Below, one piece after another: positions 36,143-44,516 of a DNA stretch of 64,000 nt (the first letter of the stretch is position 1; every line of letters begins with the position of its first letter). A program made the translations under genes and the position numbers. This DNA is from Caldibacillus thermoamylovorans. Lineage in GTDB: Bacteria > Bacillota > Bacilli > Bacillales > Caldibacillaceae. Under the pieces are notes generated by a model, which saw nothing but the letters and a program-made list of their open reading frames with translations, searched no databases and was not told the origin of the DNA. The stretch covers positions 62,001 through 126,000 of the forward strand of contig NZ_CCRF01000061.1 in assembly GCF_000751775.1 (NCBI RefSeq). Direction: 5' to 3'.

Positions 36143-38749
36143 ATGACAGAACAATATAAATCAAGAACAGAAAAAAGACGTGCGAACCAGAAAAATAAAC
36201 AGAAACAACCAAAAGGAAAAGGGAAAAGTATAGCCAAGAAAATATTTTTAACGATGATAATTGTCGGATTTCTATGTTTAGTTGGCGGATTGGGAACCTT
36301 TGCTTACTTTGTTTCAGATGCACCAAAACTGGATCCGCAAAAGCTAAAAGTCCCTGTTCCGTCAAAAATTTATGATATGAATAAAGAACTGGTTACCGAA
36401 TTAGGTACAGAAAAAAGGGATCTGGTTGAATTTAACGAAATTCCGGACCTGATGAAAAATGCGGTTTTGGCAACTGAAGACGTCCGTTTCTTTAAACATA
36501 ACGGAATCGATTTAATTCGTTTGGGCGGTGCCGTCATTAGTAATATCACCGACGGCTTTGGTTCACAGGGTGCATCTACCTTAACGCAACAGGTCGTTAA
36601 GCTCTCCTTTTTATCAGAAGAAAAAACATTGAAGAGGAAGGCGCAAGAAGCTTGGCTTGCTCTGCAACTTGAACGCAATTTTTCAAAAGAAGATATTTTT
36701 GAAATGTATGTTAACCGTGTCTCAATGGGTGGGAATGTGTATGGAATTAAAGCAGCGGCTCAAACATATTTCAATAAATCACTCGATGAATTAACATTAC
36801 CTGAAGCGGCTTTAATTGCCGGCTTACCGCAACGACCGAATGCTTATAATCCATTTGTCAATCCAGATTTAGCCGATCAGAGGAAGAACACTGTGTTATC
36901 TCTTATGCATCAGCACGGCTTTATCTCTGAGAAAGAAATGAAAGAAGCTCAAAATATATCTATTGCATCATTAATTGTAAACAAACCGGAGGACACAATT
37001 AAAGATGATTCGCCATATGATTCCTTCGTCGATCAAATTATCGAGGAAGTTGAAGCATTAGGTTATAACGCATTTACGGATGGCCTTGAAATATATACAA
37101 CAATGGACCCGAACGCACAAAAGAGAGTCAATGATATTTTAAATACAGATGAATATATTAAGTATCCGAATGATGAAATCCAAGCCGGGGTCATTTTACT
37201 CGATACTCAGTCTGGAGAAATTCGGGCAATTGGCGGCGGTCGCCATCAAAAAGTAAGGCGTGGGCTTAATTATGCGATTGATATAAAAAGACAACCGGGT
37301 TCAACAATCAAACCAGTTCTTGATTATGGTCCGGCAATCGAGTATTTAAAATATTCAACATATCAAATTTTCAAGGATGAACCTTATACGTATTCCGACG
37401 GGACACCGGTTAAAAACTATAACGGGAAAAATTACGGCGAGGTGACCATGCGTTATGCCTTGCAAGAATCCTTAAATATTCCAGCTGTCAAAGCAATCCA
37501 AGCGGTCGGATTAGAAAAAGCGAAAGAGTTTGCCAATAATCTTGGAATTGGATTGAAGGAAATTTATGAATCATATGCAATCGGCGGCTTCGGAGGCGGT
37601 GTTTCCCCTTTACAGTTAGCCGGTGCTTATAGTGCTTTTGGTAACGGAGGAATATACAATGAACCGTATGCCATTAAGAAAATTGTGTTATCTGACGGGG
37701 AAACCGAAATTAATTTGGAACCGAAACCGGAACGTGTTATGAGCGACTACACCGCATTTATGATTTCTGATATGTTAAAAACGGTCGTCCAAAGCGGTAC
37801 AGGTAGGGCTGCACAAATTTCCGGCGTTCCGATTGCCGGAAAAACCGGGACGACAAACTATACGAAGGATGAGTTAAAAAAATATAACTTAAAATCATCT
37901 GAGTCACCGGATTCTTGGTTTTCCGGCTATTCAACCAATTATACAGCTACAGTCTGGGTTGGTTACGAGAAGAAGGCAAAACCGGTAGATGATACAAAAT
38001 TACCAATAAAGATTTTTAAATCACTTATGACCTATATGCATGACGGGATCGATACACCTGATTTTAAACAACCGTCAAGTGTTGTTAAATTACCGATTGA
38101 AAAAGGTTCCAATCCGGCAAAACTGGCAAGTCCGTTTACACCGGAAAGTAATATTGTCTATGAGTATTTTGTCAAAGGTACAGAACCGAAAGAAACATCA
38201 AAAAAATACGAATCGATTCCGGCTGTAACCAATTTAAGCGTTGATTATAACCAACAAAACGCAACGGCAAGCTTAAATTGGAACTATGAAAATGTTGATA
38301 ATGTCAATTTTGAAGTACATTTATCAGCAGATGGTTCGGGTGATCAAATACTAGGCACAACAGATAAAAACAGCTTTGAGGCTAATAATTTAGTACCCGG
38401 ATTAAAATATACATTTACGGTTTATGCCGTTTATGATGGCCATAAGAGTGATCCGGCTTCCGTTACCCTTGATCTTTCTTCTTTCACAGATGATTCACCG
38501 GATAATAATCAAGGAAATGAGGAAGATACGGATAATGAAGGAACAGACGAACAAGAAGACGATAGTGGAAGCACTCCCGGACAGGGAAATCCTCCGGGAA
38601 CAAATCCAGGAAACCCAAACCCAGGGAATCCGAACCCAGGAACTCCAAGTACTCCTAATCCCGGAAATGGCGGGAATAACGGAAATGGCGGAAATAGTGG
38701 GGGTGGCGGAAATGGTTCATCGCAAAACTCAACCGGTTCCGGCACGTAA
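36143..38749 (+). CDS. ponA: Class A penicillin-binding protein PBP1 (PonA), bifunctional
   Basis: 868 residues. A basic cytoplasmic tail and one membrane helix (about 30-52) precede the glycosyltransferase GT51 domain with E112 in ATEDVRFF and GASTLTQQ. The transpeptidase has S387-TIK, S443-LN and K567-TG, all intact. The C-terminus adds a fibronectin type III-like domain (about 690-780) and an Asn/Gly/Pro-rich tail of about 100 residues with an acidic stretch (NEEDTDNEGTDEQEDD). Polymerises and crosslinks peptidoglycan; GpsB in this window is its known partner. Start MTEQYKSR at ATG 36143, after AAAGGATGG. Confidence 0.96.
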   Translation: MTEQYKSRTEKRRANQKNKQKQPKGKGKSIAKKIFLTMIIVGFLCLVGGLGTFAYFVSDAPKLDPQKLKVPVPSKIYDMNKELVTELGTEKRDLVEFNEIPDLMKNAVLATEDVRFFKHNGIDLIRLGGAVISNITDGFGSQGASTLTQQVVKLSFLSEEKTLKRKAQEAWLALQLERNFSKEDIFEMYVNRVSMGGNVYGIKAAAQTYFNKSLDELTLPEAALIAGLPQRPNAYNPFVNPDLADQRKNTVLSLMHQHGFISEKEMKEAQNISIASLIVNKPEDTIKDDSPYDSFVDQIIEEVEALGYNAFTDGLEIYTTMDPNAQKRVNDILNTDEYIKYPNDEIQAGVILLDTQSGEIRAIGGGRHQKVRRGLNYAIDIKRQPGSTIKPVLDYGPAIEYLKYSTYQIFKDEPYTYSDGTPVKNYNGKNYGEVTMRYALQESLNIPAVKAIQAVGLEKAKEFANNLGIGLKEIYESYAIGGFGGGVSPLQLAGAYSAFGNGGIYNEPYAIKKIVLSDGETEINLEPKPERVMSDYTAFMISDMLKTVVQSGTGRAAQISGVPIAGKTGTTNYTKDELKKYNLKSSESPDSWFSGYSTNYTATVWVGYEKKAKPVDDTKLPIKIFKSLMTYMHDGIDTPDFKQPSSVVKLPIEKGSNPAKLASPFTPESNIVYEYFVKGTEPKETSKKYESIPAVTNLSVDYNQQNATASLNWNYENVDNVNFEVHLSADGSGDQILGTTDKNSFEANNLVPGLKYTFTVYAVYDGHKSDPASVTLDLSSFTDDSPDNNQGNEEDTDNEGTDEQEDDSGSTPGQGNPPGTNPGNPNPGNPNPGTPSTPNPGNGGNNGNGGNSGGGGNGSSQNSTGSGT

Positions 38750-38765
38750 ATCTTCAATGAAAAGT

Positions 38766-38806
38766 AAAAAGAGTGAATCGACTAAGTTCGATTCACTCTT
38801 TTTTTC
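38766..38806. terminator. Shared convergent terminator of ponA and ypoC
   Basis: AAAAAGAGTGAATCGA-CTAAGT-TCGATTCACTCTTTTTTT. The last codons and stop of ypoC lie inside the hairpin on the other strand. Confidence 0.92.
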
Positions 38807-39258
38807 ATTACCATATATTTATAAAAAATTTTTTCTTGTTCAATCATTAATTCGGATAGTTGGATAAAGGAATGGTACAAAGTCGGTCGCTGCATTAAAA
38901 ACTGAAGCCGTTCGACGATATTTACCGGTTTCGCCTCAAACAGCACTAATTTCTCCTGTAAATTTTTTAAATCAGTCGGTTCATTGTTTGACCAAAATAA
39001 CAGTCGGATGAAAAGGCTGATTCCCTTTACCATCAACGGTTTCGTTTCTTTATTTTTTCGTTCTTTAAACAGCCCAGTAAGCTCCTTCAAGTAAGGTTGC
39101 CACTCATGGACAATTTGGATAACTGCTTCTTTTTCATTTTTCCAAGGCATGCTTTCATCTATACCGAGATAAAACCGATTTTCTTCAGGAAAAAAATCGG
39201 CCGGCGTCAACGAATCAAGATAAAAGAACTCATGTTGTAATCGTTCACTTACCTGCAT
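38782..39258 (-). CDS. ypoC: YpoC family protein
   Basis: 158 residues, mostly helical: MQVSERLQHEFFYLDSLTPADFFPEENRFYLGIDE and KEAVIQIVHEWQPYLKELTGLFKE are YpoC-like. Its ATG overlaps the nth reading frame by 14 bp and no clear Shine-Dalgarno is present, suggesting translational coupling to nth. Function unknown. The stop codon is inside the ponA/ypoC terminator. Confidence 0.8.
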   Translation of the reverse strand: MQVSERLQHEFFYLDSLTPADFFPEENRFYLGIDESMPWKNEKEAVIQIVHEWQPYLKELTGLFKERKNKETKPLMVKGISLFIRLLFWSNNEPTDLKNLQEKLVLFEAKPVNIVERLQFLMQRPTLYHSFIQLSELMIEQEKIFYKYMVMKKRVNRT

Positions 39259-39913
39259 TTTCCAATTCAAGACCTTTCGTTCGTTTTTTTCCTTCACGAC
39301 AAAGGGAAAGCAGCGGACATTCCAAACATTTTGGTGATTGGGCTTTGCAATGGTACCGGCCAAAAAAGATCATGCGATGATGGGTAATACTCCATTCATC
39401 CATTGGAACTTTTTTCATTAACGTTTTTTCCACTTCCAGAACACTATCTTTCCAACGACAAATGGCCAAACGTTTCGAAACCCGTTCGACATGCGTATCA
39501 ACAGCAATCGCAGGAATACCAAAGGCAACAGAAACAACAACATTTGCCGTTTTTCTCCCCACCCCGGGAAGTTGCATTAATGTATCGCGATCACTTGGAA
39601 CTTGTCCATCATATTTTTCTATTAAAATTTGACAAAGCTTTTGAATGTTTTTTGCTTTGTTCCGGTATAAACCGATTGACCGGATATCTTGTTGTAATTC
39701 ATCTAACGAAACTTTTAAATAGTCCTCAGGCCGCTTATATTTTTCAAACAAAGATTTTGTTACTTTATTGACAAGGGCGTCTGTACATTGAGCAGACAAA
39801 ACAACTGCAATTAAAAGCTCAAACGGATTCGAATGATTTAATTCACAATGGGCTTTTGGAAACATTTTCCCCATTTCATCCAAACAAAAACGTATCTCCT
39901 TTTTCGTTAACAT
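39245..39913 (-). CDS. nth: Endonuclease III (DNA glycosylase/AP lyase)
   Basis: 222 residues. It removes oxidised pyrimidines and nicks abasic sites. The HhH motif LPGVGRKTANVV contains the catalytic Lys, followed by the Asp in VDTHVERVSKRL. Four Cys (C-x6-C-x2-C-x5-C: CKAQSPKCLECPLLSLC) bind the 4Fe-4S cluster. The start MLTKKEIRF (ATG 39913) has GGGGAG upstream. Gene order dnaD-nth-ypoC is as in B. subtilis. Confidence 0.97.
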   Translation of the reverse strand: MLTKKEIRFCLDEMGKMFPKAHCELNHSNPFELLIAVVLSAQCTDALVNKVTKSLFEKYKRPEDYLKVSLDELQQDIRSIGLYRNKAKNIQKLCQILIEKYDGQVPSDRDTLMQLPGVGRKTANVVVSVAFGIPAIAVDTHVERVSKRLAICRWKDSVLEVEKTLMKKVPMDEWSITHHRMIFFGRYHCKAQSPKCLECPLLSLCREGKKRTKGLELENAGK

Positions 39914-39924
39914 ATTCACTCCCC

Positions 39925-40626
39925 TTAACTTTCTAACCAATTATAAAACGGCACCGCTTCGGTTTTCTTTTGCTTTTCCTGCCCGCGGTTTTTTTGTTGC
40001 CCGTTGCGGAAATGTCTGCTTTGATCCTGTGCTTGTTCCACAGTTTTAATCCCGGCTTTTTTCCATTCAAAGAGAATCCGATCGATATAGCGGAAATTTA
40101 ATTTTCCTGATAAAACAGCTTCCTTCAATGCAGCTTTGATGAGAGCGGGACTATGATGATCATTATCGATCCACATCGATAAAGTTTCACATTCTATCGG
40201 GGATAATGCTCTGGCAAATTCTTGCTCAAACAGGGTAAATAGCGAGCCTTCTTCCAGATTTGTTTGAAATTGCAAATCTTCCTGTTCATGAAGCGCATGC
40301 TCATTGATCAGTTTTAGCCAAAGTGGTTTTAGAGAATATTTTTCGAAATAAATGCCCTCTTCTGTCTGACCTTTCAAAATCTCCAAATACCCTCTTTGGA
40401 TTAAAGTTAAGATGGTTTGCGAACAATGCTCAGTCGATAATACCATCCGCTCGGCAATTTCATCAATGGTAGGGAACTCTTTACCCTTCTCGATAAAATT
40501 GTAAATATGTAGAATAACCATACACTCGATATCGGTTAACCCGATTTTTTTATAATAACGGAATAAAAAAGAAGGAATCGAAATAACCCCTTCTTCAATC
40601 CAGGAAAGGAACGTGTTTTTATTCAT
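39925..40626 (-). CDS. dnaD: DNA replication initiation protein DnaD
   Basis: 233 residues. The N-terminal winged-helix domain (about 1-110) and the C-terminal DnaD/DnaB2 domain with the YxxxIxxxW-like motif (FRYIDRILFEWKKAGI) are present. It loads the replicative helicase with DnaB and DnaI at oriC and PriA sites. GAGGTG precedes ATG 40626; the frame upstream is open but lacks a site. 11 bp separates it from nth. Confidence 0.96.
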   Translation of the reverse strand: MNKNTFLSWIEEGVISIPSFLFRYYKKIGLTDIECMVILHIYNFIEKGKEFPTIDEIAERMVLSTEHCSQTILTLIQRGYLEILKGQTEEGIYFEKYSLKPLWLKLINEHALHEQEDLQFQTNLEEGSLFTLFEQEFARALSPIECETLSMWIDNDHHSPALIKAALKEAVLSGKLNFRYIDRILFEWKKAGIKTVEQAQDQSRHFRNGQQKNRGQEKQKKTEAVPFYNWLES

Positions 40627-40675
40627 ATTTGACACCTCAAAATTAGTATAGCATGAATAAAAAGTTAATGAAATA

Positions 40676-40703
40676 GGGACTGTCATAAGTGTGACAATCC
40701 CTC
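40676..40703 (-). terminator. Weak hairpin between asnS and dnaD
   Basis: AGGGATTGTCACACTTATGACAGTCCCT on the minus strand; an 11-bp stem with one mismatch but no T-run directly after (ATTTCATTAAC). It could be a partial terminator lowering dnaD expression. Confidence 0.5.
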
Positions 40704-40709
40704 TTCTTT

Positions 40710-42002
40710 CTATGGATATAGACGGTTTAATAAACGCGGGAATGGAATGGTTTCTCGGACATGTTCACAACCGGCAATCCAAGCAACGGTTCTTTCCAAG
40801 CCTAAACCAAAGCCGGAATGTGGAACAGAACCGTATTTCCTTAGATCTAAATACCAACTATACGTTTCTAAAGATAATTGATGTCGTTCAAGTTCTTGTT
40901 TCAATAAATCATAGTCATGGATCCGTTCAGAACCGCCAATTATTTCACCATAACCTTCCGGGGCAATTAAATCGGCACATAACACGACATCATCACGGGT
41001 CGGATCCGGTTGCATATAAAACGGTTTAATGGCTTTCGGGTAATGGGTAATGAACACCGGCTTATCAAATGAATTGGCAATCGCTGTTTCATGCGGTGAA
41101 CCAAAATCGTCGCCCCACTTGATATCATCAAAACCTTGTTCGTGTAAAAATTTAATCGCATCATCATATGTAATTCTCGGGAACGGAGCTTGAACTTTTT
41201 CTAATTTCGTTGTGTCACGATTTAATATTTTCAATTCCAACGAACAATTTTTCAAAACCGATTGAACCACATAGGAAACATAGTCCTCTTGAACTTTTAA
41301 ATTGTCTTCAAATTCATAAAAAGCCATTTCCGGTTCAATCATCCAAAACTCGATTAAGTGACGGCGTGTTTTTGATTTTTCTGCACGGAAGGTTGGTCCA
41401 AAAGAAAACACTTTTCCAAAAGCCATTGCCGCTGCTTCCATATATAATTGACCGCTTTGAGAAAGATACGCATCTTCGTCAAAATATTTCGTATGGAATA
41501 ATTCCGTTGTTCCTTCAGGCGCACTCCCCGTCAAAATCGGAGGATCAATTTTTATAAAACCTTCTTTATTGAAGAATTCATAAGTTGCCCGAATAATTTC
41601 GTTTCTTATTTTCATATTGGCATGCTGACGTTTTGAACGTAACCAAAGATGACGGTGGTCCATTAAAAACTCCGTACCATGTTCTTTTGGTGTAATTGGA
41701 TAATCATGGGCTTCGTGGATTAATTCCAATTTGGTTACTGATAATTCATAGCCAAACGGTGAACGCTCATCTTCACGAACGATACCCGTTACATACAAAG
41801 AGGATTCTTGCGTGAGTGATTTCGCTAATTGAAAAACTTCCTCAGGTACTTCATTTTTAACGACAACACCTTGGATGAAACCCGATCCATCACGAAGTTG
41901 CAAAAAGGCAATCTTCCCGCTGGAACGTTTATTGGCAAGCCAAGCTCCGATCGTTACTTCTTGTCCAACATAATTTTTCACTTCTACAATCGTTGTCTTC
42001 AC
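40710..42002 (-). CDS. asnS: Asparaginyl-tRNA synthetase
   Basis: 430 residues, class II. An OB-fold anticodon-binding domain ([40 protein letters not shown]) leads, followed by the catalytic core with [21 protein letters not shown] (motif 2) and [15 protein letters not shown] (motif 3). Start is GTG 42002 with GGAGGG 6 nt upstream. No T-box is present. It follows aspB across a repeat-bearing 297-bp gap. Confidence 0.97.
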   Translation of the reverse strand: MKTTIVEVKNYVGQEVTIGAWLANKRSSGKIAFLQLRDGSGFIQGVVVKNEVPEEVFQLAKSLTQESSLYVTGIVREDERSPFGYELSVTKLELIHEAHDYPITPKEHGTEFLMDHRHLWLRSKRQHANMKIRNEIIRATYEFFNKEGFIKIDPPILTGSAPEGTTELFHTKYFDEDAYLSQSGQLYMEAAAMAFGKVFSFGPTFRAEKSKTRRHLIEFWMIEPEMAFYEFEDNLKVQEDYVSYVVQSVLKNCSLELKILNRDTTKLEKVQAPFPRITYDDAIKFLHEQGFDDIKWGDDFGSPHETAIANSFDKPVFITHYPKAIKPFYMQPDPTRDDVVLCADLIAPEGYGEIIGGSERIHDYDLLKQELERHQLSLETYSWYLDLRKYGSVPHSGFGLGLERTVAWIAGCEHVRETIPFPRLLNRLYP

Positions 42003-42118
42003 AAACTTCCCTCCAAAAATACTATCTAAAGCCCTTCTTTATTATACAGCTCCAAAAATTCACTAGCAACGTTTCCTAAACTTACGCCGCACCTATCATA
42101 GTCAGTTCGATATGAACT

Positions 42119-42304
42119 ATCCATCAATGGGTCACTGATGGAAGTTTCGCTTTATCCCGTACGAACGGGCACTAAATCTTCCTCTTTACGTTTAGAAAAA
42201 ATTTTCGATGCAATTAGTGAAAGATAAGTGCCCGTATGTACCCGATTGGCTCAACTAACCATCAGTGGGGCTCCTCTCCCCACTGATGGAAGTTTCGCTT
42301 TATC
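42119..42304. repeat. Hairpin-rich repeat element between aspB and asnS
   Basis: A 23-bp exact direct repeat (ACTGATGGAAGTTTCGCTTTATC) occurs at 42134 and 42282, the second including the aspB stop codon. Each is preceded by a hairpin, the second perfect: CCATCAGTGGGG/CCCCACTGATGG (42259-42289). Between them ACGGGCAC (42164) can pair with GTGCCCGT (42228). The motif ACCCGATTGGCTCAACTAAC (42240) recurs near 61448 with three differences. Confidence 0.85.
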
Positions 42305-43490
42305 TTAAAGTCATTTTAGTTTCCACAAAGTTTTTAATACGAGCGGCAGCCTCTACTAAAATATCTTCACTTGTTGCATACGATAAGCGGATATAGTCAG
42401 GCGAGCCAAATCCTGTTCCCGGAACGACTGCAACATGCGCTTCACTCAATAACGCTTCAGCAAACTTATCAACGGTATCATAACCGGTCAATTTTGCTGC
42501 TTCTTTCACATTAGGAAATAAATAGAATGCGCCATGAGGTTTGACACAGGAAAATCCAGGTATTTCCATTAATTTTTCATAGAATAGGTTTAACCGTTTT
42601 TCAAATTGAAGCTTCATTTCTTCCACGCTTTTTTGACTGCCACGATATGCCGCAATGGCTGCATATTGAGATGGAGTGGCCGGATTTGATGTGCTTTGGC
42701 TGGCAAGAGATGTCATTTGTTTAATTAATGCTTCGTCCCCTGCTGCATAGCCAATCCGCCAACCGGTCATCGCATGAGACTTTGATACCCCGTTAATAAT
42801 CACCGTTTGCGATTTTAATTCTTCAGAAAGTTGGGCAATCGAAACATGTTGTTCATCACCATAGATTAATTTTTCATAAATTTCATCAGATACAATAAGA
42901 ATATCATGATGTAAACAAATCTCACCTAAAGCAGAAAGTTCATCACGACTATATGTCATTCCGGTCGGATTGCTCGGTGAATTAATAATTAGTGCTTTTG
43001 TTTTATTAGTAATAACTTGCTGTAATTTTTCCGGCGTTAGTTTAAACATGGTTGTTTCATCAGTTTCAACAAATACGGGAACACCACCAGCCAGTTTTAC
43101 TTGCTCAGGATAAGTGACCCAATATGGTGCAGGGATAATGACTTCATCTCCATCATTGATCAGTGTTTGAAACAGTAAGTAAAGCGCATGTTTTGCCCCA
43201 TCGGTTACAATAAGGTTTGAGGGTTCATAGCTTAATCCTTGGTCTTTAGCAAATTTTTCAATGATTGCTTGTTTCAACTCTAACAAGCCACCAGAGGGAG
43301 TGTACTTTGTTTTTCCCTCTTTCAAAGCTTGGTAAGCAGCTTCAATAATATGCTCAGGTGTGTTAAAATCGGGTTCGCCGACACCTAAACCGATCACATC
43401 TATTCCTTTCCCTTTTAATTCATTGGCCAGTGCGGTTATTGCCAATGTTGCCGACGGAGCCAATGTTTTGATTCGATTTGCTAGTTCCAT
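42300..43490 (-). CDS. aspB: Aspartate aminotransferase, AspB class
   Basis: 396-residue PLP enzyme of aminotransferase class I. It interconverts aspartate/oxaloacetate with glutamate/2-oxoglutarate. The PLP-binding Lys lies in NGVSKSHAMTGWRIGYAAG, and NSPSNPTGMTYS and YIRLSYATSEDI are conserved. The start MELANRIKTL (ATG 43490) follows AAGGAGG. Upstream genes tseB and ypmA are close and same-strand. Its product, aspartate, is the source of asparagine used by asnS downstream, and of dapB and panD pathways in this window. Confidence 0.96.
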   Translation of the reverse strand: MELANRIKTLAPSATLAITALANELKGKGIDVIGLGVGEPDFNTPEHIIEAAYQALKEGKTKYTPSGGLLELKQAIIEKFAKDQGLSYEPSNLIVTDGAKHALYLLFQTLINDGDEVIIPAPYWVTYPEQVKLAGGVPVFVETDETTMFKLTPEKLQQVITNKTKALIINSPSNPTGMTYSRDELSALGEICLHHDILIVSDEIYEKLIYGDEQHVSIAQLSEELKSQTVIINGVSKSHAMTGWRIGYAAGDEALIKQMTSLASQSTSNPATPSQYAAIAAYRGSQKSVEEMKLQFEKRLNLFYEKLMEIPGFSCVKPHGAFYLFPNVKEAAKLTGYDTVDKFAEALLSEAHVAVVPGTGFGSPDYIRLSYATSEDILVEAAARIKNFVETKMTLR

Positions 43491-43566
43491 CCGTGGTTCC
43501 TCCTTCATTTGCCGGTTTTATTTATATCAAAAATTACTGAATCGACAACGTTTTTGAGCCTATTTT

Positions 43567-44067
43567 CTATAAATTATACACTCTGTACCATTCCCCATTA
43601 TAAAAATCAACATATAAAATACTATAACGGTCTTCCTGATCCCGATAGGTTATTTCATATGCCGGAGCATTTTCAACCATTCCTAATTTTACCCGAATAA
43701 TTTCTTTCGGCTTTTTATCATTCGATAAGGTAGTTAATCCACCCCGTACAAAGTTTAGTAATTCTTTTTCAGACATGCCTTCATTTTTTTCTTTTACAAT
43801 TATATCTTTTTTTGCATCTTCCGGAACCCAGACAAAAATCTCTTTGTCCTTATCATTCTTACCCTTAATGACATAATAGCTGTCTGTATAATGAAACCAA
43901 TCAACCGAAGTAACAGACACTAAATTCGTCTCCTTTTCCGCTCTTTCAATTGCTTTCGTTTCGCCTGTTTTCACCGGTTTTGTAGCCGAGATATATATTG
44001 ATATGAATCCGATCGTTAACAGAACAACCGAAACGATCGAAATCATGAAAATTTTAAATTTCATCAT
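43567..44067 (-). CDS. tseB: TseB (YpmB), membrane-anchored cell wall elongation regulator
   Basis: 166 residues. An N-terminal membrane anchor (about 5-27) is followed by an extracellular PepSY-like tandem domain, ending DRYSILYVDFYNGEWYRVYNL. B. subtilis TseB interacts with PBP2A in lateral wall growth. Position upstream of aspB is as in B. subtilis. The first two codons are ATGATG, either of which could initiate. No lipobox Cys, so it is a signal-anchored protein. Confidence 0.9.
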   Translation of the reverse strand: MMKFKIFMISIVSVVLLTIGFISIYISATKPVKTGETKAIERAEKETNLVSVTSVDWFHYTDSYYVIKGKNDKDKEIFVWVPEDAKKDIIVKEKNEGMSEKELLNFVRGGLTTLSNDKKPKEIIRVKLGMVENAPAYEITYRDQEDRYSILYVDFYNGEWYRVYNL

Positions 44068-44106
44068 CCGTCCCTTCTTTTCAATGAAATGATTATTATG
44101 TAGCCT

Positions 44107-44277
44107 TTATGTTCGGTAAATGGTAAAAATAGCTTTTTTTTGATCTTCTTTATCTAATGCGAGTCCAAACATTAAATCTTCTTTTTTTAATGTTCGATTT
44201 AAAATATCAACGATTTTATAAAGGTCCGGTGAATATTCCACCTTTATTGTCGAAAGAACCTCTATCTTTCTTTCCAT
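44107..44277 (-). CDS. ypmA: YpmA (DUF4264) small protein
   Basis: 56 residues (MERKIEVLSTIKVEYSPDLY ... IFTIYRT), exactly the size of B. subtilis YpmA. It has the YKIVDILNRTLKKEDLMFGLALD core. GGGGAGG lies 8 nt upstream. It is soluble with alternating beta and alpha elements. It lies 39 bp upstream of tseB, so ypmA-tseB-aspB is a likely operon. Function unknown. Confidence 0.88.
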   Translation of the reverse strand: MERKIEVLSTIKVEYSPDLYKIVDILNRTLKKEDLMFGLALDKEDQKKAIFTIYRT

Positions 44278-44320
44278 AAATCATCCTCCCCGGATCTTGT
44301 GAAACCAATTTCCATCATAT

Positions 44321-44399
44321 GGCAAGTCTATAGGCGACTCGTAATGACCAAGCAGGTCCTTTGACTTGCCGCAAACAACGAGAAATCATTCCTTTCTCG
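44321..44399. other. Two adjacent inverted repeats upstream of ypmA
   Basis: GGCAAGTC (44321) pairs with GACTTGCC (44363), and CGAGAAA (44379) pairs with TTTCTCG (44393). No T-run on either strand. Could be a leader structure of the ypmA transcript or a member of a dispersed repeat family. Confidence 0.5.
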
Positions 44400-44516
44400 A
44401 CAGCTAAAGAATATTAAAAATCTTTCTTTATTATACCAAGAAAATAGTGTGAAAGATAACTGCTTTCTCCCGATCTTGAAAAAATTTATTACTATTTCAT
44501 TAAAATATTTTGTCGT

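Noticed and set aside
42003..42118. T-box leader before asnS
   Set aside because: No AGGGTGG-N-ACCGCG-like T-box sequence is present.
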